Source: Paramoeba atlantica (Eukaryota > Discosea). Taken from it: a stretch of 64,000 nucleotides of DNA. The translations under genes and the position numbers were made by a program. The notes under the pieces were generated by a model. That model was not told the DNA's origin. It did no database searches and saw nothing but the letters and a program-made list of their open reading frames with translations. The stretch is taken from positions 62,001-126,000 of the forward strand of contig CDRNVI010000103.1 of assembly GCA_977017575.1 (NCBI GenBank), read 5' to 3'. Below are positions 9,430 through 18,994 of the stretch, piece after piece. Each line of letters opens with the position of its first letter. Positions within the stretch are counted from its first letter, which is position 1.

Positions 9430-9489
9430 GACCCCCCGTTTAAACGCATTTTTCACGGAAAACGAGGTGCGCTTAAACGGAGGGGGGAC
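9430..9489. repeat. short palindromic MITE (CCCCCCGTTTAAACGC ends)
   Basis: ACCCCCCGTTTAAACGC at the left faces GCTTAAACGGAGGGGGG at the right, with a 22-nt spacer that itself folds (GCATTTTTCACG/..GTGCGC). A pair of ACCATGGTT motifs follows at 9500-9527. Confidence 0.6.
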
Positions 9490-9507
9490 AGTATTTAGAA
9501 CCATGGT

Positions 9508-10449
9508 TTGATATATACCATGGTTATAAACCACCCAAAAATTTATAAACTGTGCGCTAACTTCTATTATATTGTCTTGCACAACATGGATTTCGTTTTT
9601 CTCTCCGACACCCAAAGTCCGCCAAACAAGCGCAGAAAACAATCTCAAAGCCCGTCCAACGCAGATGAACGATCACAGTTTAAAAGCTCACGTCCAATGA
9701 GAGTCCGGCGAGCGAACATGCCACAAGAATATGAGCTGTCTCGATTCATTGAAGACGTCAACAACACAGACGTTTCTTGGAAAACGTCAACACCTGCTTG
9801 CTCCTGGAAAGGCATAACTTGCGATGATGAATTGCGTGTCAAAACTCTTGTGTGGGAAAAGCTGGAGCTTTCTGGTCTATTGAAATGGGAAAGGCTTCCA
9901 CAGACCTTGAAGACAGTTTTTCTTGCTCTGAATTGGTTTACAGGACGTGCGTGTTTGGAGGCCTTGCCTTCGGGGCTTATTTTCATGAGGATTCAAGGAA
10001 ACCGATTTATAGGCAGCATAGATTTGAAGCATTTGCCAAGTACGCTAGTGGCACTCGAGGCTCAAAATAATATGTTTGAGAACCGTGTCGAATTATGTCA
10101 ACTGCCTCCTGGGCTCGTGGCTCTTGATCTTTCTTACAATAATTTATCAGGGGAAATCAACTTTTCGTCTTTGCCCTCGAAATTGGAGCTCCTTTATTTA
10201 TCGTCGAATAATTTCACGGGGGCGCTTGATTTGGAACATTTGCCGCCCTCGCTGAAAGACTTAGAAGTCGAAAACAACGATTTTTATGGTCCAGTGTGTC
10301 TTTACAGTCTGCCTAAAAGTCTACAAGTTTTAAATCTACATAACAACATGGCGCTGTGGGGTGAATTCGATAGCTCTGTTGTCAAAGCTTTGACACATCT
10401 GGATTGCTCGATGACGCAAATAGTTTACGAGGATCACATAACAGATTAG
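9508..10449 (+). CDS. LRR protein, subfamily B
   Basis: A 313-aa frame. The ATG at 9588 (MDFVFLSDTQ..) is a likely alternative start because the paralogue at 29839 shares the LSDTQ..P..KR stretch. The cap is RANMPQEYELSRFIEDV..SWKTSTPACSWKGITCDD with the Cys-Trp-Cys set intact. About nine LRRs follow (LPxxLxxLxLxxN with FSG or FTG and DLxHLP). It ends in the subfamily B C-cap (LTHLDCSMTQIVYED), where the last turns lose the LRR pattern. It is the first of a pair with the gene 375 bp downstream. A protein-binding role is inferred. Confidence 0.88.
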   Translation: MIYTMVINHPKIYKLCANFYYIVLHNMDFVFLSDTQSPPNKRRKQSQSPSNADERSQFKSSRPMRVRRANMPQEYELSRFIEDVNNTDVSWKTSTPACSWKGITCDDELRVKTLVWEKLELSGLLKWERLPQTLKTVFLALNWFTGRACLEALPSGLIFMRIQGNRFIGSIDLKHLPSTLVALEAQNNMFENRVELCQLPPGLVALDLSYNNLSGEINFSSLPSKLELLYLSSNNFTGALDLEHLPPSLKDLEVENNDFYGPVCLYSLPKSLQVLNLHNNMALWGEFDSSVVKALTHLDCSMTQIVYEDHITD

Positions 10450-10823
10450 TTAGTAAAGCCAACCGTTGCTGTACTGGCAAAGTGTCGAAGTTTGTATTAC
10501 CCCAGCACCCGGCGGAAAAGGTGGGTTACTGGTGAGAAAAGTTCTTTCCTTCGCTTATTTTCGTATATATATGACTGTTTTACAATAGCAGAAAGAGACA
10601 AACGATCAAGAGTATTCACGAATAGAGGATAAAACGATTTATCTCCTGCTTAATAGCACTTCTCGGCGATTTTTTACTGTATAGTTATTGGGGACTTACG
10701 ACTAGAAAAGTGGTCCAGACTTTTGAGTGCCTTTGCTATGGTGTAATAACATTGGTCATTCGTATTCTGTATATTTAAACGTTAGTATAGGCACATTCAC
10801 CGTATAGTTTAAGACGCTTTTTT
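10450..10823. other. spacer between two LRR genes
   Basis: 374 bp. Near 10501-10530 a CCAGCACCC/GGTGGGTTACTGG pair could form a weak hairpin after the stop; the rest is AT-rich with no gene. Confidence 0.4.
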
Positions 10824-11657
10824 ATGGACGTTCCATCGACTCGTACATCGAAAGTCAGTGTTGTGAATCTCCCACAAGAGTATGAACTCGAGCGATTTGT
10901 CCGAGATGTAGAAAATCCTTACCCATCATGGAGTGTCGATACAGCCGCCTGTATGTGGGGTATGGTACAATGTGACGACAGTGGTCAAGTGCGAAAAATT
11001 AATTTTTGGGGTAAAAAATTGCTCGGTCAGCTAAACTTGAGGTATTTGCCGAAGTCAATATTAAAATTTAGTGCAGGGGTGAATCGTTTTACAGGTGAAG
11101 CACACCTTGACAATTTACCACCTCTACTATCCCACCTAGACTTGTGTTCCAATGGCTTTATTGGATCGCTAGAGCTGGCTTCTCTCCCTAGTGATATGGT
11201 CGAGCTCATACTTTATAAAAACAAATTTTCAGGTGATGTTTGTCTGAGTAGTCTGCCAGGTAAATTGAAAATTTTGGACCTTGGCAACAACGCTCTCACG
11301 GGAGCAGTTGATTTGGAACATCTTTCGAGCAGTATAGTGGAATTAATGCTAAACAACAATGAATTTTCTGGACCTGTCTGCCTGGAGCGCTTACCGCGTT
11401 TGAAAGAACTTAATCTGTCCAATAATAAATTCACTGGAACGCCTGCGTTCGTGCATCTTCCTCAAACGTTGAGAGTCCTTCTTCTTTATAACAATCAGTT
11501 CGAAGGGTTTGTAAAACTCAATACCTTTCCACGTCGTTTGAAGTATTTCGAATTACACGGAAACCTTCATCTCTTTGGTGAGATTTATTATGGGCGACTT
11601 CCCGACAACATGAAGTCGCTGGAGATTGATTGGACAAATTTCAAGGAAGACTGGTAA
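10824..11657 (+). CDS. LRR protein, subfamily B
   Basis: A 277-aa protein starting MDVPSTRTSKVSVVNLPQEYELERFV, so it has almost no leader and no signal peptide. The cap reads SWSVDTAACMWGMVQCDD: both Cys and the Trp are kept, although the usual WKGI is changed. About nine repeats follow. The C-cap (LPDNMKSLEIDWTNFKEDW) places it with subfamily B. The short leader shows that an N-terminal hydrophobic segment is not a constant trait of the family, so secretion of the whole family is doubtful. Confidence 0.9.
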   Translation: MDVPSTRTSKVSVVNLPQEYELERFVRDVENPYPSWSVDTAACMWGMVQCDDSGQVRKINFWGKKLLGQLNLRYLPKSILKFSAGVNRFTGEAHLDNLPPLLSHLDLCSNGFIGSLELASLPSDMVELILYKNKFSGDVCLSSLPGKLKILDLGNNALTGAVDLEHLSSSIVELMLNNNEFSGPVCLERLPRLKELNLSNNKFTGTPAFVHLPQTLRVLLLYNNQFEGFVKLNTFPRRLKYFELHGNLHLFGEIYYGRLPDNMKSLEIDWTNFKEDW

Positions 11658-12048
11658 CATACATGTATAGAAGTTGTACGGAAGACGGCAAAGCTCTTCG
11701 TTTGGGGAACGAGATCTCTCGAATGCAACAAAAATAAACAAAAATGGACAACTGCAAAAATGAACAAAAAATCAAAATGCTGGGGTGTCTATAGAAGTCG
11801 TATGGATATCCCACTCTTGCAACAATTTCATACACACAGGAAGGCATGGAAATCTTGGGATACTAAAATCCGTAAACTTTGACTTCTTCTGAGGTTAAAA
11901 ACGGACCTTTTTTATCTACAATTCGTTCCACCCCGTCCACCATTTATTATCCCCAATATAAATTTATTTATGACCCCTTTTTTACACAAAAACAGTCTCT
12001 ATTTCACATTTTTACTTACCTCGTAATTACACACACACCACAACCTCA
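11658..12048. other. intergenic with a family I MITE fragment
   Basis: About 11690-11760 (gctcttcg..gggaacgagatctctcg..tgcaacaaaaat) matches the inner part of the family I MITEs at 19870 and 63297; no ends remain. The rest is a C/T- and A-rich leader to the next gene. Confidence 0.55.
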
Positions 12049-15000
12049 ATGTACGCCACGCCCACCTCCCCGAACACCCCACGTTCCCGCGTACATCGCA
12101 CCACCACCACCACCACCACCACCCTGTGGCTCTGTGCCACCACCCTACTGCTTGGCTACGGTAGTCTTCTCCTCTCCCCGTCCACGCGCCCCTCCCTTCC
12201 CTCTCTCCACGCCGTCGACGAGTACTTCCAAAACGAATTCGGACAAGCCATGACGGATGAGGACATGACCCGGGAGCTGCAGCACCACCCGGAGAGGTTC
12301 GGGGGGCAGGTGGGGCAGTACCCGATCCCCCCCGTGCAGGGCGGGGGGGGAGCGGGGGGGCGGGGGGGGCATGCCCCCCCGCAAGCCCACGGGTTCCATC
12401 CCTATGCCCCGCCCCAGCCCATGGGGGCGATGGGGAGAGGGGGTTTTGGAGGAGCAGCAGGAGGGGGTGGTTTTGGAGCAGGCCTAGGCCGCGGTAGAGG
12501 CCGAGGTTATGTCCCGGAACCACAACCCCAGGTGTATGAACCCCCGCCTCAGCCGTATGTACATGAGCCTGTGCCGGCTCCCCAACATGAGGGTCCGTGG
12601 GATACGGAGCTCACGTTTGAACAACGTCAGGCGATTCTGCAGCGCGTGTGGGAGGAGAAGACGTTTGGGAACTTCCCGAATAAAGGCGCGCTGGAGATTT
12701 TTCTGCGTAAACAGTTTGCGAATGCCTCAAAGGAGCAAATGCAGCAACTCGCGGAGAATGTGATGGACAGTGATGACGATAGTGAGGAGGACAGTGACGA
12801 GGATGAAGAGGACAGCGAGGAGGGGAGTGGGGAAGAAAGCGAAGGGGAAAGTACGGAGGCGTCAGAGGCAGCAACCCCGATGGAAGACACTTCCAGCGAC
12901 GCGCAAGTCGCGGCGGCACTGGCGGAAAGCTTTTCGGACGCCCCTGAGAAAAAAGACCATCCCGAGGAAAGTGCACAAGGCGCAGACGCGACCATGTCTG
13001 ACGCGGACGCCGCCTTTGACGATATGGAGCTCACCGAGGCTGCGGCACAGAGTCTTGTCTCTGCCTCCATCGTCGCCTTACCCGCCCTTAACTTTGACGC
13101 CGCGGCTCTTGGAGTGGAAGTCTTCTCCGGATTCGTCCCTGAAACTCTTTCCGCCCGGCGAGCACAACTCGTCAGTGCGATCCCCGTCCCCCCTGAACTG
13201 CGTTACGTGCCGGAAAACATTCAGCCCTTTGATCCCTCTCAAAACTATGCGGTTTCAGCATCGAAGGAAAAATCAGCTGTTCAAGAAGGGGAAATCTCCT
13301 CTCACACCTCTCGCTCAGCGGCTGCGCTGGAAGAAGCGTTGCGAGAGGCCTCTTTAACCCCCGCTCAGGACCGCTACGTGATGCACGTCGCTCGTGCCCG
13401 ACATCGTGAGGATCGGGGACGAACCAAAGGGAAAAGGTATCCTGACTTTTTAAAGGAATCCGAGCAGGAGGCGAAACGTGTGTTGGCGGCCGAACGCGTG
13501 CTTCGGGAACAGTACAACTACCAGGTCCAACTGCAGCAGCCACAAGAGGAAGCCCAGAAGAAAGATGAAGGCGAAAAAGAGAAGCCCAACCCACCCGCAG
13601 CCTCCTCATCCGAACCCAGCGCGAATGAACGGGTATTAGGCGAATACGGGGTCGCGGTTCTCGCGGCCCTACGTCGGGTTCCGGTTGTGCTCGACGGGGA
13701 GAACTACCTGCGTCTTCATCGTGTCCCGTTGTTGCACCAGGCCTCCTCTCGTGATCCTATGGGAGCCTACGGTGACTGGGTGCTCCGCACCGCCCAGGCG
13801 GTTCCCCAAGTGCTCTCGGCGGTTCGCTACCTTCGTCGTCACGCCCTTGTCCTTTCCCGGGACCTCCATGGGGAGGACTGGTCCGGGGCGTACGGCAGAG
13901 CGGCCGTGGATACCGCATTCCATGCCCCGGCGATTGTTGCCGCTCTCTCCCTGCTCCACGCCCAGGAGGACCGGAGCGCGATTCCCGCGGTCCCCTCCGA
14001 TGCCGCGGAACTCGTCTCTGGGGTATTTGCCGAGGCCGTGCTGGAGCTCGCTAAGAATCAGGGAACCGTACAGCACATTTTGACGTACATGCGCGAACGA
14101 CACTTTTTTCTTGTCAAACCCACGAGTGGTGGAAAGTTTGCCGTTCCGGTGGAATCGGACGCGCACAAGGAGGCGCAGAAGAAAAAAATAGAGCAGGAGA
14201 AATCCGTCCCCTCGGGGGATCCGGATGCGGAGAAAAAGAAAAAGCAAGAGGCGGCGGCGACCGAGGACGGGGGGAGTCAGAAAGAAGGTGAAACCACCCC
14301 GCTGGAACAGCTCTCGTTTACGGAGGTGCTTCGTCGGCTACGGGTCGCGATGGAGGACCACTTTGGGTATTATGACAACTCAAAGGCGGAGAACCCCGAG
14401 GGGTATCGCTGGGAGCAGAAAGGAAGCCAGCAATGGAGCTATGAGCGCCGCGAGGCGATTGCAAAAGCCCGGATGCGGCTACGCAAGCTGTTTGGCCTTG
14501 TCACGGATGACCCGTTGCAAATCTCCACGCTTGCGGGAACCGGGGAGGCGATTTTGGGTATTGCCGGGTGTCTACTCCCTCCCGAGGGAACCCCCGAGTT
14601 GCGAGCCATTGACGAGATGCCCGAGGAAATCGACAACGCCCCCTATCCCACACATGGTCACAAATACGTTGCAGGAGGTGAGGAAGAGGAAAGCTCTTCT
14701 TCTTCCTCCTCAAGCGAGCACGAGCACAAAAAAGAATCCGCCCCCTCCTCTCACCCCCATCAACCCTTTGCGGTCTACAAACAAGAAGGGCAAAAACAAG
14801 AAGAGGAAGGCACCGAAACGAACCCAGACCCCGACAGCGACACCCCCATGGATGAGGACGAGGAGATTCGTGCTACCATGCGTATGTTATCCGGGGGGAT
14901 GCATGCTGCCCCTGCCGTGAGTTCTTCAATGGCTGGATCCTCTTCTTCATCCTTTGCCCGTCCACATCCGAAACGGTCCCATCAAATCTCATCCAGCTCT

Positions 15001-16260
15001 CGCGCCCATGGCGCCATGGACTATGAGAAACTCTTAAGGGGACATGGGTTGGATGGGGAAGAGGACGATGATGAAGAAGAAGACCTCTATGGCGGCCATG
15101 GGGATCACGACGACATAGAGCACTGGCTACGGATGCAGCAGTCCATGGGGCCTCGACGAGGGAAAGGGGCCATGGCTTCTTCTTCTGCAGGTTTCGCTTC
15201 GGCCCCGGGAAAACGGGAAGAGTCGTCTTCGTCGTCTCGTAAACGGGATCGAATGGACAGAGGGGGGGGCATGTTTGGAGGCATGGCAGGAGGAGGCGGG
15301 ATGGATTTCCAAACCTTGCTGGGGATGCTAGGCGGGGGGGCTGGAGGGATGATGATGGGGGGAGCAGGAGGTGCTGGAGGTTTCGCTTCTCATCACCCCC
15401 ACGCCGGGGGTCATGGGATGGATGCGGAGGAACGCATGATGCGACGGATGGGGGGAGGTGGTGGTCGTCATCCGCGAAGTATGGCGGGGTTAGGAGGGAT
15501 GTCGGCGGGGGGACATTCCCATCATGGTATGGAGGGAGAGGATGAGGACGCGATGCTACGACTTGCGCAACAACGTTCGTTGAATGAACAACAGCAGGAA
15601 GGAGCCGCCGCCGCCGAGTCTCCCGCAGCCTCCTCGGATAACAAAAAACGGTTCTCCGACCCGGAACTCGCACGTCTCGCTGCCCATCCCCCACATAGTA
15701 TTAAAGAAGAGGATTACCAAATTGATCTCTATGGCACTTTTGTGGTCGAGGCTGCGTATCTACTCGGCACCAAGGGCGTCGACGTCGGCGGGGGTCAAAT
15801 CTATGGGGACTACGGGCGCAATGTCATGGAGAGCGCCGCGGAGCGGTTATCCCCTCCTGAACTTGCCGAGCTAAAACGAAAAGCACAAGCAGCGGTACGA
15901 CTGGAATGGTACCAACGCCGTAACGAGGCTCCGAGCGGAGGTATGATGGGAGGTATGATGGGTGGACATCCCTATGGAGGTGCCGGGATGGACCCCTATG
16001 GCGGGATGAATATCTTAGGCGGCCATGTGCCTCACCCCGCGATGGGACACCATCATGGGGGACGCCACCATGGGACTCAGGGGGATGCGGTGATGGAGAA
16101 CATGACTCCGGAGGATATTGAGAAGATGTTTGAGGTACAGGAACAGCGGGAGGCTCAGCAGAAGCAGGAGGCGGAGTCGCTGCGTGCCTCGGTGGAGCAT
16201 TTGAAGTCGTCCGTGGAGGGGGAGGACGAGGGCGAAACTCCGCAACTTAAACAGGAGTAA
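12049..16260 (+). CDS. large low-complexity protein of unknown function, N-terminal anchor
   Basis: A 1403-aa protein, not recognised. Residues 1-25 are basic and Thr-rich (a (CAC)n run encodes Thr), followed by a hydrophobic segment (LWLCATTLLLGYGSLLLS) that could be a signal anchor or part of a targeting signal. A Gly/Pro-rich stretch follows, then a helical piece (TFEQRQAILQRVWEEKTFG), an acidic Ser/Glu region (~240-290) and a long Ala-rich helical region. A globular-looking core of repeated Arg/Ala/Leu helices lies near 525-690. Then come Ser/His/Glu-rich linkers, a Gly-Met-rich domain (~1065-1170), a conserved-looking end (HSIKEEDYQIDLYGTFVVEAAYLLG) and a charged C-terminus. Gene composition shifts from C-rich to G-rich. 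It may be a scaffold; function is unknown. Confidence 0.75.
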   Translation: MYATPTSPNTPRSRVHRTTTTTTTTLWLCATTLLLGYGSLLLSPSTRPSLPSLHAVDEYFQNEFGQAMTDEDMTRELQHHPERFGGQVGQYPIPPVQGGGGAGGRGGHAPPQAHGFHPYAPPQPMGAMGRGGFGGAAGGGGFGAGLGRGRGRGYVPEPQPQVYEPPPQPYVHEPVPAPQHEGPWDTELTFEQRQAILQRVWEEKTFGNFPNKGALEIFLRKQFANASKEQMQQLAENVMDSDDDSEEDSDEDEEDSEEGSGEESEGESTEASEAATPMEDTSSDAQVAAALAESFSDAPEKKDHPEESAQGADATMSDADAAFDDMELTEAAAQSLVSASIVALPALNFDAAALGVEVFSGFVPETLSARRAQLVSAIPVPPELRYVPENIQPFDPSQNYAVSASKEKSAVQEGEISSHTSRSAAALEEALREASLTPAQDRYVMHVARARHREDRGRTKGKRYPDFLKESEQEAKRVLAAERVLREQYNYQVQLQQPQEEAQKKDEGEKEKPNPPAASSSEPSANERVLGEYGVAVLAALRRVPVVLDGENYLRLHRVPLLHQASSRDPMGAYGDWVLRTAQAVPQVLSAVRYLRRHALVLSRDLHGEDWSGAYGRAAVDTAFHAPAIVAALSLLHAQEDRSAIPAVPSDAAELVSGVFAEAVLELAKNQGTVQHILTYMRERHFFLVKPTSGGKFAVPVESDAHKEAQKKKIEQEKSVPSGDPDAEKKKKQEAAATEDGGSQKEGETTPLEQLSFTEVLRRLRVAMEDHFGYYDNSKAENPEGYRWEQKGSQQWSYERREAIAKARMRLRKLFGLVTDDPLQISTLAGTGEAILGIAGCLLPPEGTPELRAIDEMPEEIDNAPYPTHGHKYVAGGEEEESSSSSSSSEHEHKKESAPSSHPHQPFAVYKQEGQKQEEEGTETNPDPDSDTPMDEDEEIRATMRMLSGGMHAAPAVSSSMAGSSSSSFARPHPKRSHQISSSSRAHGAMDYEKLLRGHGLDGEEDDDEEEDLYGGHGDHDDIEHWLRMQQSMGPRRGKGAMASSSAGFASAPGKREESSSSSRKRDRMDRGGGMFGGMAGGGGMDFQTLLGMLGGGAGGMMMGGAGGAGGFASHHPHAGGHGMDAEERMMRRMGGGGGRHPRSMAGLGGMSAGGHSHHGMEGEDEDAMLRLAQQRSLNEQQQEGAAAAESPAASSDNKKRFSDPELARLAAHPPHSIKEEDYQIDLYGTFVVEAAYLLGTKGVDVGGGQIYGDYGRNVMESAAERLSPPELAELKRKAQAAVRLEWYQRRNEAPSGGMMGGMMGGHPYGGAGMDPYGGMNILGGHVPHPAMGHHHGGRHHGTQGDAVMENMTPEDIEKMFEVQEQREAQQKQEAESLRASVEHLKSSVEGEDEGETPQLKQE

Positions 16261-16782
16261 GGAGCTTCAGAATACGAAATTCGATTAAACTTTTGTCAGC
16301 GAATGTGAAACTAGATTGTTAATGCTGAAATTGGTTTTTGCGAGACCCAGATTGGAGTCAAATAAATTTTCAGAGACTGTGGGTTTCGCTTTTGTTTTGC
16401 TTGATTTGACGCCGCTATCGTGCCGTGCTGAGATGTATTAAATATGTGGAAACAGCGACGTTCTGCTAAAAATTATAATTTTCCTACTTAAAAACTACGC
16501 TTGGGTATTTCATCCCTTTCCATGATTATTTTCCTTTGTTTAGATTCGCGAAGATTCGAATGTATTTTTCTCTCTTCGCTTGAGTCAGAATTTTTACAAA
16601 TGTATATTTGTGACCATAAAAATGAACTGTATTCCCTGGAACTTTTTTTTAATCATCTAATCCGAATCCATTAGCTTGTTTCCACTCATTTTTCGATCTT
16701 TTTACCTAACCCTCCTTTTTACCTAACCCTCCTTATTTCTTATTCCTTATTCCCCTTTACATCCCCCCTCCCCCTCTCTTCC
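16261..16782. other. intergenic; tandem TTTTTACCTAACCCTCC and pyrimidine leader
   Basis: 522 bp, AT-rich. Two copies of TTTTTACCTAACCCTCC stand in tandem at about 16698-16732. A C/T-rich tract leads straight into the next ATG, as before most GC-rich genes here. Confidence 0.55.
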
Positions 16783-17394
16783 ATGTCCCCTCCACCCCCC
16801 ACCCCCACCCCCTCCGTCTCCACCGCCCTCCTCTCCGCGGCCCACACCATCGAGCGCGCCCTGGACGACTCCCTCGCCGCCGATCTCCCCCCCTCCGACT
16901 CCCTCTCCGAGCTTCGCTCCCGTCGTCTGCACGAACTCCAACACATGGCGACCCGCAAAGCCCAGTGGCTCTCCAAGGGTCACGGGGGCTACGTGTGTAT
17001 CAACTCTGCAGCTGAGTTCTTTCACGCGGCTAAAAATCACGAACGTGTGATCTGCCACTTCTCACGCTCCAGCACGGAGCGCTGTGCGTTGCTTCGCACC
17101 CATTTGGAGCAACTCGCCAAGGTCCACTTTGAGAGTTACTTTATTGAGGTGGACGTGGAGCGACTGCCGGGGCTGGCCAGCCGGCTCCGGGTCTCGATGC
17201 TGCCCACTCTAGGGTTGGTGGAAAAGGGGAATCTGTTCCACAGCGTGATTGGGTTTGATGAGATGGGTGGGGGGGATGGGTTTCGCACGGAGGCGTTGGG
17301 GAGGGTGCTGGGGCGGTATGGGATGATCAATGTGAAGGGGATGTTTTTTAGGGACGGGGAGGGGGCGGAGGAGGAGGGGGAGGAGGAAGAATAG
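16783..17394 (+). CDS. TXNDC9 / phosducin-like 3 family protein
   Basis: A 203-aa protein, close to the family length. An N-terminal helix carries the LRSRRLHELQ and QWLSKGHGGYVCI motifs typical of TXNDC9/PhLP3 (animal version QEWLSKGHGEY). The thioredoxin-like domain follows: VICHFSRSSTERCALLRTHLEQLAKVHFE, then FIEVDVERLPGLASRLRVSMLPTL with the cis-Pro, and IGFDEMGGGDGF. The single Cys in place of CxxC agrees with the family. These proteins regulate folding of tubulin and actin by the cytosolic CCT chaperonin; that role is inferred by homology. A pyrimidine-rich leader precedes it. The 3' end is very G-rich, giving an acidic Glu/Gly tail. Confidence 0.92.
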   Translation: MSPPPPTPTPSVSTALLSAAHTIERALDDSLAADLPPSDSLSELRSRRLHELQHMATRKAQWLSKGHGGYVCINSAAEFFHAAKNHERVICHFSRSSTERCALLRTHLEQLAKVHFESYFIEVDVERLPGLASRLRVSMLPTLGLVEKGNLFHSVIGFDEMGGGDGFRTEALGRVLGRYGMINVKGMFFRDGEGAEEEGEEEE

Positions 17395-17420
17395 AAACAA
17401 AAAAGGGGGAGGGGGAAATA

Positions 17421-17518
17421 CTGCCCCCCCCCTAGTTATCTGTCACCCCACCCCCCCTAGTTATCTGTCGCTTTTCGGTCCTAATAATAATGAAAGAAAA
17501 AAAAGGGTGGGGGGTCAG
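17421..17518. mobile_element. family F MITE, copy 1
   Basis: Starts CTGCCCCCCCCCTAGTTATC and ends GGGGGGTCAG, flanked by TA. The inner CTAGTTATCTGTCRC unit is present twice, as in the copies at 39585, 59962 and 62898. Confidence 0.75.
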
Positions 17519-17624
17519 TAAGGTTGGAACGGTAAAGAATAAGATGCTTCAGTTTTCTTGATTACCGTCAAAGTACTTATCAATGGAATAAAAATCACTG
17601 GAATTAAAATGAACGGAATATTAG

Positions 17625-17798
17625 AGATTTGGACCCGAATGGCCAAACCTCTGTTACTGGGGGGTATGCTTTTTTGGTGGAAAAAGACCTTTGTTCATGG
17701 GTGCGTTGATTTTCTGCCCAAACAACCCCGCAACTACGACATTCGCTCCCGCGCAACCACCCTCACCCAGCCCAGCGATCCCCACCCGCTCAAACACC
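17625..17798 (+). repeat. family H repeat, copy 1
   Basis: Shares CCAAACCTCTGTTACTGGGGGG, the TTTTTTGGTGGAAAAAG stretch and GATTTTCTGCCCA with the copy at 39700-39870, and the CTCTTACTGGGGG core with copies at 31610, 32642 and 53290. It abuts a family A element directly. Confidence 0.6.
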
Positions 17799-18315
17799 GG
17801 TTGTAAAACTACCGCTCTACACTCGATTATTGAAAAAAAAGTGAACAAAAACAGTGAAAATATAAAGAGGAACACAGTAATATAATAGAAGAAAAAAATA
17901 TAAAAGGGGGCTCCGGTGGTCCAAAACTGAAAAAAAAATTGAAAAAAATGGGGGGTCCAGGGGGGGGGTCATGGTCGAGCAAATTTTTTCGAAAAAATTA
18001 GTTTTCGAAAAAAAACCGCAGAAAGGGTAGCCGGGGTCTTGGCGCGCATTTTCCACCCCCCTACCCGGGGGTGACCCCCCCGCGTATCCGCAGGACGGGT
18101 CCGCCAAGTTCGGATTTTTTCTGAAAAAAAAATTTGAAAACAATTTCAACTTGGCGAAAAAAATGGCAAAAAAAATATTTTTCCAAAATCGTTTCCCCTA
18201 TTGTATTTTGATAGTTTGTGACCTACACTAGCTTTCTCCGCAGTTGTTTTCGCAAGGTATCACTTCTTCGAACCGTGGTGCGCCCCTCAAAATGGCCCAT
18301 TTTTGATGGGTCAAT
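17799..18315 (+). mobile_element. family A foldback element, 3'-truncated copy
   Basis: Matches the complete elements at 51390, 52299 and 59048 from the terminal hairpin (ggttgtaaaactaccgc) through TTCGAAAAAATTAGTTTTCGAAAA and CGCAAGGTATCACTTCTTCG. It then stops at about ..AATGGCCCATTTTTGA, so the 3' terminal hairpin is missing. Confidence 0.85.
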
Positions 18316-18994
18316 CATGAAATTTCTTTTTTTGAGCAAAAAGTACAATTTATTTTCGAGAGGATTTGCAAGGCACATTAGATCTGAAGGCACATGGATT
18401 TGACCAAAAAAAATGGTTCTAATATGGATCCTGACATCTCTCCTCAAGAACATGAAGTAGTAAATGTCGACAACATAAATATTGAATCCGATGATGCCAT
18501 GGGAGAATTCTCCCTTGACACCGACACCGAAGAAGAAGAAGGCGGACCAAGTGAAGAAGAGATTACTGTAATAGAGCGAATGCGAATTATTTAAAGGGCG
18601 ACACAAGAAGTATGCCCGTTGCCGACACGTCTGTACCACCAAGGTATAGAAACTGTATCTTAAAGGGCAACGTAGAATAAGAGGAAGAAGAAGACTTACA
18701 ACATTGTATATCAATTCAAAAAAAAATGGTATTCTCATTTTTTGGGTTATATTCGAGTTGAATGTTGACATCAGAAGTTAAAGCCCCATTCTCATTTTAC
18801 CATTGCATTCTCAATTTTACCAATTGAACGTTGACAGCCCAATTCTCATTTTTAGTGACTCAGAATAGTGACTTTTACCGTATTATACGTCCTAGGTATA
18901 ATAAACCGGACGGTGGTTTAGTTAGGGTATCACTATAATGCAGTAATTTGACTGTCATTTAGAGGAAATCGACACATCTCGTTTCTCTTTTTCT
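18316..18994. other. intergenic with a small acidic reading frame
   Basis: An ATG at 18394 opens 66 codons rich in Asp/Glu (NIESDDAMGEFSLDTDTEEEE). A +1 frame then continues with LKGDTRSMPVADTSVPP. It might be the decayed N-terminus of a transposase-like gene, but no family was recognised. At 18780-18850 the phrase CATTCTCATTTTACC recurs three times. A solo family E end (AAACCGGACGGTGGTTTA) lies at 18902-18919. Confidence 0.4.

Noticed and set aside
12627-14247. Long minus-strand reading frames opposite the 1403-aa gene (e.g. 13669-14247, 12627-13070)
   Set aside because: They are low-complexity mirror translations of GC-rich coding DNA with no recognisable domain.
16698-16732. Telomere-like CCTAACCC repeats
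   Set aside because: Only two 17-bp units, not a CCCTAA array, and embedded between genes.
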